DNA from: Opitutus sp. ER46
Lineage (GTDB): Bacteria; Verrucomicrobiota; Verrucomicrobiia; Opitutales; Opitutaceae
Direction: 5' to 3'
Assembly: GCF_003054705.1 (NCBI RefSeq)
Contig: NZ_QAYX01000023.1
Location: forward strand, 620,001-684,000
DNA: 64,000 nucleotides
Positions 16,952-27,400 of the stretch are shown one piece after another. Numbering within the stretch: the first letter of the stretch is position 1; each line of letters starts with the position of its first letter. Both the position numbers and the translations under genes were made by a program. The notes below the pieces were generated by a model. The model did no database searches, was not told the DNA's origin, and was given only the letters and a program-made list of their open reading frames with translations.

Positions 16952-17425
16952 TTAGCGGGGGGCGGCGACGGCCACGCGGCCGGAGTCGTCGGGCGGCACG
17001 TGGTTGATCTCCATCCAGAAACTCTCGAGGTGCCCGAGCACCTCGACGAGGCGGCGAAACTCCACCGGCTTTACCACGTAGGCGTTGGCTCCGAGCTCGT
17101 AGCTGGCGCGGATGTCGCGTTCGTCCTGGGAGGACGTGAGCATGACGACGGGGGTGGCGCGGAGCGCGCCATCGTTCTTGACGTGGCGGAGGACCTCGAG
17201 GCCGTCGATGCGCGGCATCTTGAGGTCGAGCAGGACGACGGTGGGATTGCCGGGCTCGCGACCCTGGAAGGTCTCGCGTTGGTAGAGAAAGTCGAGGGCT
17301 TCGACGCCGTCCCGCACGTGGACGATGCGGGGCGGCTCGGGCTGCTGCCGGAGAACGTGGAGCACGAGCTCGGCGACGCAGGGGTCGTCTTCCGCCAGCA
17401 GGATGAATTTTCCCGGGAGGTGCAT
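16952..17425 (-). CDS. Single-domain response regulator (Rcp1-like)
   Basis: 157 residues with one receiver domain: AEDD near residue 11, phosphoacceptor D67 (VVLLDLKMPR), Thr in VVMLTSS, and Lys in AYVVKPVEF. A short C-terminal tail shows no known domain. It starts 3 nt after the stop of the large PAS kinase and is its likely phosphoryl acceptor. It resembles the regulator at 7783-8274, so the window holds two kinase/Rcp1 pairs of the same kind. Confidence 0.9.
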   Translation of the reverse strand: MHLPGKFILLAEDDPCVAELVLHVLRQQPEPPRIVHVRDGVEALDFLYQRETFQGREPGNPTVVLLDLKMPRIDGLEVLRHVKNDGALRATPVVMLTSSQDERDIRASYELGANAYVVKPVEFRRLVEVLGHLESFWMEINHVPPDDSGRVAVAAPR

Positions 17426-17428
17426 GGG

Positions 17429-20400
17429 CTATGCCCCGGGCGCGCGGGGCAGGGCGAAGAAGACGGTGGTGCCGACGGTCGGGGCGCTCTCGGCCCAGAT
17501 GCGGCCGCCGTGGCGCTGGATGATGCGGCGCGTCTTCGCGAGCCCCATGCCGGCGCCCTCGAACTCGGCCTGCGGGTGGAGTCGCTGGAACACGCCGAAG
17601 AGCTTGGCCGCGTACTTCAGGTCGAAGCCGACGCCGTTGTCGCGGACGAAGATGATGTCCTCGACCTCGCCGGGGCGGGAACCGATCTCGATGCGGGCCT
17701 CGGCCCGCGGGCGCGTGAACTTGAGGGCGTTCGACATCAGGTGGTGGATGGCCTGGCGGAGGAGGATCGGGTCGCCGAGCACCTCCGGCAGGCTGCCCAC
17801 GGTCCACACGACCGTTCGATTCTGCAACTGGGCGGCGAGCTCACGCTGCACATCGCTCACCAGCTCACTGATCTGCAGCCGAACCTTGTGCATCTCGGCG
17901 CGGCCGATGCGCGACAGGGCGATGAGCTCGGCGATCATGTGTCCCATGTGCTCGGTGGAGCTGCAGATTGTCTCGAGGTGGCGGCGGCTGCGGGCGTCGA
18001 GCTGCGGGCCGAGGTCGGACTTCAGCATTTCCACGAAGCCGGCGATGTGGATGAGCGGCGCGCGCAAGTCGTGGGAAATTGAATACGAGAAGGCCTCCAT
18101 CTCGCCGTAGGCCGCCTGGAGCTCGGCGGTGCGCTCCTGCACCTGATGCTGGAGCGCGGCGTTGAGGCGGCGGATCTCGTCTTCCGCCTCCTTCCGGCGG
18201 GTGACGTCGCGCGCGATGCTGGAGTAGCCGGTGAGCCGGCCCTGCTCGTCGCGCAGCGCGGTGATGACGAGGCTGGCCCAGAACGGCGCGCCGGTCTGGC
18301 GCAGCAGCGCGTGCTCGTCCTGGTAGCGCCCTTCGGACGTGGCCACGGCGAGCGCCTGGTCGGGTTTTTTGCGGTCGACGTCTTCCTCGGCGTAGAACCG
18401 ATGGAAGCGTCGGCCGATGATCTCCTGGGCCCGGTAGCCGTGGATGCGCTCGGCGCCGGCGTTCCACGTGGTGACGCGGCCGTGGGTGTCGAGCATGTAG
18501 ATGGCGTAGTCCTCGACGCCCTCGACGAGCAGGCGGAAGCGCTCCTCGCTCTTGCGCAGGGCCTCCTCGGTGCGGCGGCGCTCGGTGATGTCGCGGATGA
18601 AGCTGGTGAACACCCGCTGTTCGCCGGTCACGATGTGGGTGAGGGTGAGCTCGACGGGAAACTCGGCCCCATTGGCGCGGAGGGCCATGAGCTCCATGCG
18701 CTGGCCGAGCAGGCGCCCGCGGCCGGTCTGCAGGTAGCGGGCGAGACCCTTGCGGGCGAGTTCGTCGTTCGCCGACGGCGCCATCAGGTCGGAGAACGAC
18801 CGCCCGAGGGCGAGTTCGCGGCTGTAGCCGAAGGTCTCCCCGGCGGCGGGGTTCCATTCGATGATCTTCGCCTGCGCATCGATCGTCACGATCGCGTCGA
18901 GGGCGGATTCCAGGATGGCGGACTTCCGGGCCTCGCTCCGGCGGAGGGCCTCTTCGGCCTGTTTCCGGTCGGTGATGTCGCGCATGAAGGCGGTGTAGAA
19001 CGGCGGGTCGGTCACCGTGATCTGGGTGAGCGCGAGCTCGATGGGGAACTCCTCCCCACTGGCCCGCCGGGCGAGCGCCTCGAGCGGCCGGCCGAGGACG
19101 TTCGCGGCGGCGCCGGAGAGGAGGTCGGCCAGCCCGGGCAGGGGGCGCTGGCGGGCGGGAACGGGGACGATCAGCGTTTCCAGCCGGGTGCCGAGCGCCT
19201 GCTCGCGGCGGTAGCCAAAGATCCGTTCCGCGGCGGCGTTCCATTCGCGGACCACGCCGCGGTGGTCGAGGCCGACGATCGCCTCGAGCGAAGTCTCGAG
19301 GATGGCGGCCTTGCGCGCCTCGCTCTCGCGGAGGGCGGCGGCGGCGTGACGCTGCAGGGTGAGATCGTGGACGATAAGCTGCAGGGCGGGCTCGTCCTGA
19401 AATGTCATGCGGGAGACGCCGAGCTCGACGGTGATCTCGGTGCCGTCGAGCCGGACGAGTGTGTGCTCGTCAAAAGTCGGGGGCTGGGTGGGCTCGGACC
19501 ACGGCGCGCGGGATTCGCGGGCACCGAGCTCCTGCAGCCGGCTGGCCAGCGGCGGTCGGGACTCCCTGGGCAGGAAGGCCAGCAGATCGCGACCGAGGAG
19601 CTGCTCGGGCTCCTGGGCGCCGAGCAGCCGGCGGGCGGCGGGATTGGCGAACGCGATCTGGCCCTCGCGCAGGACCATGATCGCGTCGGGGCTGAGCTCG
19701 ACGAGCCGGCGGTAGCGCTCCTCGCTCCGGCGCAGCGCCTCGTCGGCGCGGCGACGCTCGGTGACATCGCGGATCACCTGGGTGAAACCGCGCAGCCGCC
19801 CGGATTCATCGCGCAGCGCGCGCAGGTCGACGTGGGCCCAGAAGGCGGCGTCACCCTTGCGCAACCGCCAGTTTTCCTCCCGGAAGGCGCCCTCCGCGGC
19901 GGCGGTCTTCAGATCGGCGGCGGGTTTGCCGGCCTCGCGTTCGGCCGGGCGGTAGAAACGGTCGAGCGGCTGGCCCAGCACCTCGCCGGCATGGTAGCCG
20001 AGGACCTGTTCGGCGCCGGCGTTCCAGCTCGAGACGCGCCCTTCCGGATCGAGCATGCAAATGGCGTAGTCCTTCACCCCGCTGACGAGCAGGCGGAAAC
20101 GTTCCTCGCTCGCGCGCAGGTCCTTTTCGGCGGCGCGGCGCCGGCCCCGCTCGTCGGCGAGGCGCAGGGCGCGTTCGACGGCGGGCACGAGGTTGGTGAG
20201 ATGGCTTTTGAGGACGTAGTCGGTGGCGCCGCCACGCAGGGACTCGATCGCGAGCTCCTCGCCCATGGAGCCGGTGACAAAAATGAAGGGGACGTCGGGA
20301 CAGCGATGACGGGCCAGGGAGAGGGCGGCGAAGCCGTCGAATGTCGGCAGGCCGTGATCGGAGAGAATGATGTCGGGCGGGGCGGTTTCGAGTTCCCGGG

Positions 20401-20599
20401 TGAACTCCTCCCGGGTTTCGACGCGTTTCACCTGAAACGGAATGCCGGCCTGACGCAGCTCATGGTCAATGAGGGTTACGTCGGCGGGAACATCTTCGAG
20501 CACGAGGATGCGCAGTTCCTTCTTCACGTAGGTAAGGGGGGCGGCTTTCGCGGTGGAATTGACGCGACGGGGCCCAGTGTAGGGGGGAATCAGCGACAC
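17429..20599 (-). CDS. Receiver-(PAS)5-HisKA-HATPase hybrid sensor kinase
   Basis: 1,056 residues from a GTG at 20599. A second GTG at 20527 begins right at the receiver domain and is a credible alternative start. Receiver ~28-150 (D81 in ILSDHGLP); five PAS domains (~165-290, ~295-425, ~430-560, ~565-690, ~692-815), each with an ERF/ERY or ILE entry and a PAC tail such as RDITERRR; HisKA with His at about 843 (SISHDLRAPL); HATPase (~930-1050; LMSNALKF, DNGVGFDLKY). No transmembrane helix, so cytoplasmic. The PAS units resemble one another, suggesting internal duplication. The gene is coupled to the single-domain regulator downstream and faces the divergent NRPS operon across a 567-bp gap. 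A regulatory link to that operon is possible but unproven. Confidence 0.9.
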   Translation of the reverse strand: MSLIPPYTGPRRVNSTAKAAPLTYVKKELRILVLEDVPADVTLIDHELRQAGIPFQVKRVETREEFTRELETAPPDIILSDHGLPTFDGFAALSLARHRCPDVPFIFVTGSMGEELAIESLRGGATDYVLKSHLTNLVPAVERALRLADERGRRRAAEKDLRASEERFRLLVSGVKDYAICMLDPEGRVSSWNAGAEQVLGYHAGEVLGQPLDRFYRPAEREAGKPAADLKTAAAEGAFREENWRLRKGDAAFWAHVDLRALRDESGRLRGFTQVIRDVTERRRADEALRRSEERYRRLVELSPDAIMVLREGQIAFANPAARRLLGAQEPEQLLGRDLLAFLPRESRPPLASRLQELGARESRAPWSEPTQPPTFDEHTLVRLDGTEITVELGVSRMTFQDEPALQLIVHDLTLQRHAAAALRESEARKAAILETSLEAIVGLDHRGVVREWNAAAERIFGYRREQALGTRLETLIVPVPARQRPLPGLADLLSGAAANVLGRPLEALARRASGEEFPIELALTQITVTDPPFYTAFMRDITDRKQAEEALRRSEARKSAILESALDAIVTIDAQAKIIEWNPAAGETFGYSRELALGRSFSDLMAPSANDELARKGLARYLQTGRGRLLGQRMELMALRANGAEFPVELTLTHIVTGEQRVFTSFIRDITERRRTEEALRKSEERFRLLVEGVEDYAIYMLDTHGRVTTWNAGAERIHGYRAQEIIGRRFHRFYAEEDVDRKKPDQALAVATSEGRYQDEHALLRQTGAPFWASLVITALRDEQGRLTGYSSIARDVTRRKEAEDEIRRLNAALQHQVQERTAELQAAYGEMEAFSYSISHDLRAPLIHIAGFVEMLKSDLGPQLDARSRRHLETICSSTEHMGHMIAELIALSRIGRAEMHKVRLQISELVSDVQRELAAQLQNRTVVWTVGSLPEVLGDPILLRQAIHHLMSNALKFTRPRAEARIEIGSRPGEVEDIIFVRDNGVGFDLKYAAKLFGVFQRLHPQAEFEGAGMGLAKTRRIIQRHGGRIWAESAPTVGTTVFFALPRAPGA

Positions 20600-20687
20600 C
20601 GATGGTGGGTTTACACCTGAATCGGAGGCGGCTCTGCACCCAACTGCCGCACGGTGGGGAGTATCGGAAATCGGGGGCCGGACATCC

Positions 20688-20771
20688 TACTCTTCTCTTC
20701 CTCTCGTTCTCTGTCTCCCCAGCTTTCGCTCGCGAAAACTGAAGTGGGGAGGGACGGCACCGATGGTGCCG
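20688..20771. repeat. Half copy of the pyrimidine-arm repeat, palindromic repeat copy 2 and a 7-bp hairpin
   Basis: A C/T-rich arm without an evident partner (20688-20716) runs into the inverted copy (20717-20749) of the palindromic repeat seen at 15011-15042. Next, cggcacc (20755-20761) pairs with ggtgccg (20765-20771) around gat. All lie in the divergent intergenic region between the large PAS kinase and the NRPS operon, where no gene is visible. Confidence 0.6.
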
Positions 20772-20822
20772 CTAACGCTAGAGGCGGAACCGCATCTGGT
20801 TGGGTCCTCGCGTCGGGGAGGC

Positions 20823-20883
20823 GATAACACGCCAAATCTGGCGCGTTACGTGAGATAACACGCCAGATTTGGCGTGTTATCTC
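20823..20883. promoter_or_regulatory. Tandem ~30-bp palindromes upstream of the NRPS operon
   Basis: gagataacacgcca (20852-20865) is an exact reverse complement of tggcgtgttatctc (20870-20883) across a four-base gatt centre. A less perfect copy of the same palindrome (gataacacgcca aatc tggcgcgttac) lies immediately before it at 20823-20848. Two adjacent dyads of this size suit a regulator bound to two sites or paired RNA hairpins. They lie about 284 bp upstream of the NRPS start and 224 bp upstream of the divergent kinase start. Function is inferred from symmetry and position only. Confidence 0.5.
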
Positions 20884-20939
20884 GGTTTGGGGGCGGCGGG
20901 GCGGGGGCAGGGGATGGGCGACGTCTGTGATTCTTCGCC

Positions 20940-21066
20940 ATCGTTCTCATTCTCTTTCTCGTTCTCGTTCTCTCGGCGGCGCCGCCGCCGCCGAAAGCAT
21001 GGATGCGCACGGATGCGGACGGAGACGGATTTCGAGAACGAGAAAGAGAACGAGAAAGAGAAAGAG
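20940..21066. repeat. Intergenic inverted repeat family, copy E, in the NRPS operon leader
   Basis: A C/T arm (20940-20975, cgttctc/tttctc units) and a complementary G/A arm (21031-21066, gagaacgagaaagag units) flank a loop that starts with a CGG/CCG-rich stretch. The right arm ends 100 bp before the first NRPS ATG. If the promoter lies upstream, the leader RNA could fold into a long hairpin. Confidence 0.7.
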
Positions 21067-21166
21067 CCCTGGGATGGGCAGGGAGCCAGAGTGGGAGAAA
21101 CCCGCAGCGGGGGTGGGGCTCAGACCCACTACAGGGCGCCGCCACCGGCTCGTATCCTCCGCCGCA

Positions 21167-24100
21167 ATGGTCCAAGACACGACAGTCGATCCCGGCTGCG
21201 GTGGTGGCGTGTATCCGCTCTCGCCCATGCAGCAAGGGATGCTCTTCCACCGGCTGGAGTCCGGGATTGGTGGCGTGGATGTCGAACAGGTGGTGTGCGA
21301 ATGTCGCCACGAAATCAGCGCGCCCGAGTTCGAACAGGCCTGGGAGCTGGTGGTGCGCCGACACGACTGCCTGCGCACCACGTTCGGCTGGCGGGCAGGC
21401 GACGAGCCGAGGCAGTGGGTGCTGCCGCCGGAGATGGTCCGGCTGCCGCTGCGCGTGCTGCATTTCGAGCGCGATGAGGATGTCACCCGCCTGCTCGAAT
21501 CTTTCCTGGCGGCGGATCGCCGCAGCGGCTTCGCGCGGCTGGAGGCGCCGCTTGCGCGGGTGACGCTGTTTCAGACGGCGGAGAATCACGCTTGGTTCGT
21601 GTTTACGTATCACCACCTCGTGCTCGACGCGCGCGGGATGCATACGCTTTTCCAGGACGTGCTCGACGCGCACGACGCGCTGGGGCGCGGCGCCTCGGTG
21701 ACGCTGAAGCCGGTGCGCCCGTACCGGGAGTACATCACGTGGCTGCAGACGCTCGACCTGCACCGGGCAGAGGCGTTCTGGCGCGCGCAACTGCAGGACC
21801 TGCGCGGCGCGACGGTGCTGCCGCTGGCGAGTCCGGCGGGCGTGGCGCCGGCCGACGACATCCCGGGCGAACTTGGCCTGCGCTTCGGGCCGGAGGAGAC
21901 GCGGCGGTTGCGCGAGGCGGCCGGACGACATGGCGTTACCTTGAACACCCTGCTGCAGGGCGCGTGGGCGCTGGTCCTGAGCCGCTGCACCGGCGAGGAC
22001 GACGTGCTTTTCGGAGCGGTGCGGGCCTGCCGGCACGTGCCGGTCGAGGGCGCAGGCGAGATGGCGGGCATGCTGATCAACACCGTGCCCTTCCGGGTCC
22101 GGCTCGCCTCGGCCGCCAGCGTGGGCCACTGGCTGCGCGACCTGCGGGAGCAGTGGGTGGCGCTGCGCGATTACGAGCACACGCCACTCATGCAGGTACA
22201 GCGATGGAGCGGGGTGGAGGCGGGGCAGCCGCTTTTCGAGACCGTGTTCAACCTGCACGATCCCTCCTGGATCGCCGAACTGCGGTCGCGCGGCGGCCGG
22301 TGGACGCAGCGGGACTTTGATGTGCGCTGCCAGCCGAACTACCCGCTGGCGCTGGACATCTTCGCGGCCGACACCGTGCGCGTACGGGCGTTCTTTGAGC
22401 GCCGCCGGTTTGGCGTCGAAGCCGTGACCCGGCTGCTCGCGCAGTTTCACGCCGCGGCGCTGGCGCTGGCCGCGCCGCGTACGGATACGCTCGGCCAGGT
22501 GACGCTGCTCGATGAGCAGGAGCGACGGGTGCTGTTGGAACTCGCCGCCGGGGCGCACACCTCGCTGGCGACCGAACCGTGCGTGCACCTAGCCGTGGCG
22601 CGGCAGGCCGAGCAGACGCCAGGCCGGCTGGCCGTGGCCGATGCGACGACCCGCCTCACCTACGGCGAACTCAACGCGGCGGCGAACCGGCTGGCCCGGC
22701 GCCTGCGCAGTCTCGGCGCCGGACCGGATCGCGTCGTGGCGGTCTGCCTCGAACGCTCCGTGGCGATGTTGGTCGCCTGGCTCGGCGCGCTGAAGGCGGG
22801 CGGCGCGTTTCTCCCCTTGGATCCGGCGTGCCCGGCGGAGCGGCTGCGTTTTCAACTGACCGACAGCGGGGCCGTCGCGGTCGTGACCCGTCGTGGCATG
22901 GGCCTCCCCGGCGCCCTGCCGTCCGCGCTGGCCCGGGTTGATCTCGAGGCCGACGGCGCGTTGGCCGAGCCGGCCGGCGAGAGCGAAGCGAATCTCCCCA
23001 CCGTGGGCACACCGCATGACCTCGCGTACGTGATCTACACCTCGGGATCCACCGGTGAGCCGAAAGGCGTCGAGATCGAGCATCGCGCGCTCGGCAACCT
23101 GGTGGCCTGGCATCAGCAGACCTATGCGATCGGCGCGGACGATCGCGCGACGCAGCTGGCGAATCCGGCGTTCGACGCGGCGGTGTGGGAAGTGTGGCCG
23201 TACCTGACGGCTGGCGCGGCGCTGCACATTCTGGATGACGAGACGCGCGTCGACCCGGCCCGGCTCTGGCGTTGGCTGGCCGAGCAGCAGATCACGATGA
23301 CCTTCCTGCCGACGCCGCTGGCCGAGGCGGTGTTGGCGCAACCGTGGCCCGCCGAGCTCGCCTTGCGCGTGCTCCTGACCGGGGGCGACCAGTTGAAGCG
23401 CCCCGCGCCGGCGAACCTGCCCTGCCTGCTGGTGAACCATTATGGCCCGACGGAGTGCGCAGTCGTGGCGACGGCGGCGGTGGTGTCCGCCACCGCGGGC
23501 GGGATCCCGCCGATCGGCCGACCGATCGCCAACACGACGGCGCTGGTGCTCGACCGGGAGATGCGGCTCGTGCCGGTGGGCGTGCCGGGCGAACTCTTCC
23601 TGGGCGGGGACAGCCTCGCCCGCGGTTATCGCGGCCGGCCCGCATTGACCGCGGAACGCTTTGTGACGTGGACGATGAAGGACGGACCAGGCGCGGGTAC
23701 GCGTGAGGTCCGGCTTTACCGCACCGGTGACATTGTGCGCTGGCGCGCCGACGGCCAGCTGGAGTTCCTGGGCCGGGCCGACCATCAGGTGAAGATCCGC
23801 GGCTGCCGCATCGAACTGGGCGAGATTGAAGCGGCGCTGCTCCGGTTGCCGCAAGTGCGCGAGGCCGTCGTGCTGGCGCGCAACGAGGCACCTGGGGGCC
23901 CGCAGCTGGTCGGCTACGTCGTCGCAGCGGCCGGCCAGCCGCCCGAGGAGGGGCAATTGCTCGATGCCCTGCGGGAGGTGCTGCCGGCCTACATGGTGCC
24001 GAGCGCGATGGTCGTTCTGCCCGCCTGGCCACTGACGCCGAACGGCAAGGTGGACCGTCGCGCACTGCCCGCACCCGCGCATCGCGGGGATGCGGATGCG

Positions 24101-24409
24101 CCGTTGACGGAGCGCGAGCAGGTGATCGCGCGGATCTGGGCGACAGTGCTCGGCCGGGCCGAGTGCGGCCGCCACGACAACTTCTTCAATTGCGGCGGGC
24201 ATTCCCTACTCGCTGCGCAGGCCGTGACCCATGTGAACGTCGCGCTGCGCGCCTCGGCGTCGGTCCGGCTGCTCTTCGATTTTCCGACGGTGGCCGAGTT
24301 CGCGCGGGAACTCGAACGCCAGGGCCAGGCGCTGCCGCCGCGGCCCCCGGTGCTGCGCGCGCGCCGGCGCCCCGCCGCCGCCGAACTCGAACTGGCTCCG
24401 CCCCGCTGA
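21167..24409 (+). CDS. Nonribosomal peptide synthetase, module 1: C-A(Leu-like)-T
   Basis: 1,080 residues from the ATG at 21167 (MVQDTTVD). The frame is open further upstream through repeat DNA, which is not homologous. Condensation domain (~13-445) starts YPLSPMQQGMLFH. Its active motif reads HHLVLDA at 149-155, with Ala where Gly is usual. Adenylation domain (~465-965) has YVIYTSGSTGEPKG, HYGPTEC and NGKVDRRALP. Read by hand against GrsA, the ten specificity residues are D-A-W-F-L-G-H-V-V-K, one change from the published leucine code DAWFLGNVVK. Carrier domain (~975-1045) has phosphopantetheine Ser at about 1012 (CGGHSLL). A condensation domain in the first module suggests a starter that accepts an acyl or peptidyl donor. 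It begins an operon of overlapping genes. Confidence 0.93.
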   Translation: MVQDTTVDPGCGGGVYPLSPMQQGMLFHRLESGIGGVDVEQVVCECRHEISAPEFEQAWELVVRRHDCLRTTFGWRAGDEPRQWVLPPEMVRLPLRVLHFERDEDVTRLLESFLAADRRSGFARLEAPLARVTLFQTAENHAWFVFTYHHLVLDARGMHTLFQDVLDAHDALGRGASVTLKPVRPYREYITWLQTLDLHRAEAFWRAQLQDLRGATVLPLASPAGVAPADDIPGELGLRFGPEETRRLREAAGRHGVTLNTLLQGAWALVLSRCTGEDDVLFGAVRACRHVPVEGAGEMAGMLINTVPFRVRLASAASVGHWLRDLREQWVALRDYEHTPLMQVQRWSGVEAGQPLFETVFNLHDPSWIAELRSRGGRWTQRDFDVRCQPNYPLALDIFAADTVRVRAFFERRRFGVEAVTRLLAQFHAAALALAAPRTDTLGQVTLLDEQERRVLLELAAGAHTSLATEPCVHLAVARQAEQTPGRLAVADATTRLTYGELNAAANRLARRLRSLGAGPDRVVAVCLERSVAMLVAWLGALKAGGAFLPLDPACPAERLRFQLTDSGAVAVVTRRGMGLPGALPSALARVDLEADGALAEPAGESEANLPTVGTPHDLAYVIYTSGSTGEPKGVEIEHRALGNLVAWHQQTYAIGADDRATQLANPAFDAAVWEVWPYLTAGAALHILDDETRVDPARLWRWLAEQQITMTFLPTPLAEAVLAQPWPAELALRVLLTGGDQLKRPAPANLPCLLVNHYGPTECAVVATAAVVSATAGGIPPIGRPIANTTALVLDREMRLVPVGVPGELFLGGDSLARGYRGRPALTAERFVTWTMKDGPGAGTREVRLYRTGDIVRWRADGQLEFLGRADHQVKIRGCRIELGEIEAALLRLPQVREAVVLARNEAPGGPQLVGYVVAAAGQPPEEGQLLDALREVLPAYMVPSAMVVLPAWPLTPNGKVDRRALPAPAHRGDADAPLTEREQVIARIWATVLGRAECGRHDNFFNCGGHSLLAAQAVTHVNVALRASASVRLLFDFPTVAEFARELERQGQALPPRPPVLRARRRPAAAELELAPPR

Positions 24410-24416
24410 TCCTCCC

Positions 24417-27400
24417 ATGGAAAACTCCCCCGTCTTTGCGTCTGCCACGGTGGGCGGCGACCCCGTCGCCGATGCCCGCTTCACCCCAGCGCCGGAGTAT
24501 CTGCCGGCATCGTCCGGCCAGCGCCGGCTGTGGTTCCTCGACCAGATGGAGCCCGGTTCGCCGCTCTACAGTATTCCGTACCTCGTGCGGCTGCGCGGGC
24601 CCGTCGATGTGGCGGCGCTGCGCGGCGCGCTCGAGATGATCGTCGGCCGGCATGAGTCGCTGCGGAGCACGTTCGTCGCGGTGGACGCCGAGCCCCGCCA
24701 GGTGGTGCGGGCTGCCTGGGCGCTGGACCTGCCGGTCACGGACCTGACGACGGTCCCGGAGTCGGCCCGGGCGGCCGAGCTTGACCGCCAGGTGGCGGAG
24801 GAGGCGCGGCGGCCGTTCAACCTCGCGCAGGACCTGATGCTGCGCGCGCGGCTTTTCCGGCTGGGGCAGAGCGAGCATGCCCTGACCATCGTGATGCACC
24901 ACGTCGCGGCGGACGGCTGGTCGATGGCGATACTCTACCGGGAACTCGGCCAGGCGTATGAGGCGCTGGCGAAGGGCGCGGCGCCGCAACTGCCCGAACT
25001 GCCGGTGCAATACGGCGATTTTGCGCAATGGCAGCAGGAATTCCTGCGCGGCGAGACGCTCGCGCGGCTGGTGAATTTCTGGCGCGAGACGATGGCGGGC
25101 GCACCGGCGGTGCTGGAACTGCCGGCCGACCATCCACGGCCGCCGATCCAATCGCATCGCGGCGCGACGGTGCGCGTGAAAATTCCCGGTGCGCTGATCG
25201 AGGAGCTGAAGCGGCTGAGCCAGCAGAACCGGGTGACGCTGTTCATGACGCTGCTCGCGGGCTTCAAGGCGCTCGTGCACCGCTACACCGGGCAGAACGA
25301 CCTGGTGATGGGCTCGACGCTGGCCGGCCGCGACGCGGCGGAAACCGAGGGCCTGATCGGCTTTTTCATCAACAACGTCGCGCTGCGCACCAACCTCGCG
25401 GGAGATCCGACCGTGCAGGAACTACTCGGGCGCATCCGCGACGTGACCCTCGCGGCGTATGAGCATCGCGAGCTGCCGTACGAGAAGCTCGTCGAAGAGC
25501 TGCAGCCCGAGCGCAACCTGAGCTTCGACCCCGTCTGCCAGATCTTTTTCATGCTGCAGAACGTGCCGACGGCGCCCCTGACGCTGTCGGGGGTGCAGCT
25601 GAGCGTGGAGCCGGTTTACACCGGCACGACCAAGGCGGACCTGACCATCTGGGCGATCGAGCAGCCGGACTACCTGGACGTCACGGCGGAGTACGCGACC
25701 GACCTGTTCAAGGCGGCGACGATCGAGCGCATGATGGGCCACTATGTGACGTTGCTGGAAGGCATGGTTGCGCACCCCGCGCACCGGATCTCCCAGCTGC
25801 CGCTGTTGAGCGCCGCGGAACGGGCCACGGTGCTCGGCGCGTGGAACGCGACGCTCACGCCGTATCCGCAGGAGCAGACGATTGCCGGGCTCTTCGCGGA
25901 GCAGGTGCAGCGAACGCCGGACGCGGTCGCGCTGGTCTTCGAGCAGCAGACGCTCACGTACAAGGAACTGGATACGCGGGCGGAGCGGTTTGCCCGCCGC
26001 CTGCGGGCGCACGGGGCCGGTCCGGAGGTATTGATCGCGATCTGTATCGAGCGCTCGCTGGAGATGATGGTTGGCCTGCTCGGCATCCTGAAATCGGGCG
26101 CCGCGTATGTGCCGCTGGATCCGACCTACCCGAAGGAGCGGCTTGCCTACATGCTGCAGGACTCGCAGGCGCCGGTGCTGGTGACGCTGCGGCGCATGGT
26201 GGACCGCCTGCCGGCGAGCGAGACGGCGCAGGTCGTGTGCGTGGACGACGCGGATGAGCCGGCGGGCGCCGACGCGGGGCAGGGCGCCGGGCCGAAAGCG
26301 GAGAATGCGGCGTACGTCCTCTACACCTCCGGCTCCACCGGGAACCCGAAAGGCGTGGTGATCACGCACCGGAACGTCGTGAACTTTTTCGTCGGGATGG
26401 ATCAGGCGCTCGGCGCGGAGCCGGGCGTGTGGCTGGCGCTGACGAGCATCTCGTTCGACATCTCGGTGCTGGAACTCTGCTGGACGTTGACCCGGGGCTT
26501 CAAGGTGGTGGTGCTCTCGGACCACGCGCGGATGCCGGGCGCGGCGGCGGCGACGCGGTCACCACGGCAACGCCGGCTCGACTTCAGTCTCTTCTACTTT
26601 GGCAGCGAGCCGGACGCGGCGGAGGCCGATCGCTATCGGCTGACGCTGGAAGGGGCGAAGTTCGCCGACCAGCACGGCTTCAATGCGGTGTGGACGCCCG
26701 AGCGGCATTTCCATGCCTTCGGCGGGTTGTATCCAAATCCGGCGGTGCTGGGCGCGGCCTTGGCGACGGTGACGCAGCACGTGCAGATTCGCGCGGGCAG
26801 CGCCGTGCTACCCCTGCATCATCCGCTCCGGCTGGCGGAGGAGTGGTCGGTCGTCGACAACCTGTCGCATGGTCGCGTGGGCCTGTCGGTGGCGTCGGGC
26901 TGGCACGACCGCGATTTCACGCTGGCACCGGAGAAGTACGTGGACCGGAAGGAAATCATGCGCCGCGAAATCGAGACGGTGCGGCGCCTGTGGCGCGGCG
27001 AGGAAGTCGCGTTCAAGGGCGGTCGCGGCAACGACGTGCCCGTGCGCGTGTACCCGCGTCCGGTGCAGCCGGAGCTGCCGATCTGGGTGACGACCGCGGG
27101 CAATCCCGAAACCTTCCGCGTGGCGGGCGAGGTGGGGGCGAATGTGCTCACGCATTTTCTGGGGCAGGAGCCGGAGGACCTCGCGCGCAAGATCCGGGTG
27201 TACCGGGAGGCGCGGCGGGCCGCGGGCCACGCCGGGGAAGGCATCGTGTCGGTGGCGTTGCACACCTTCGTCGGTACGGACCTGGAACAGGTGCGCGCGA
27301 TCGTGCACGACCCGCTCTGCCGTTATCTGCGCGAGTCCGTCGAGCTCCTGCGCGGGATGTCGCAGGCGCTGTATCCCGGCGCCGAGGTGAAGGCGCTTTC

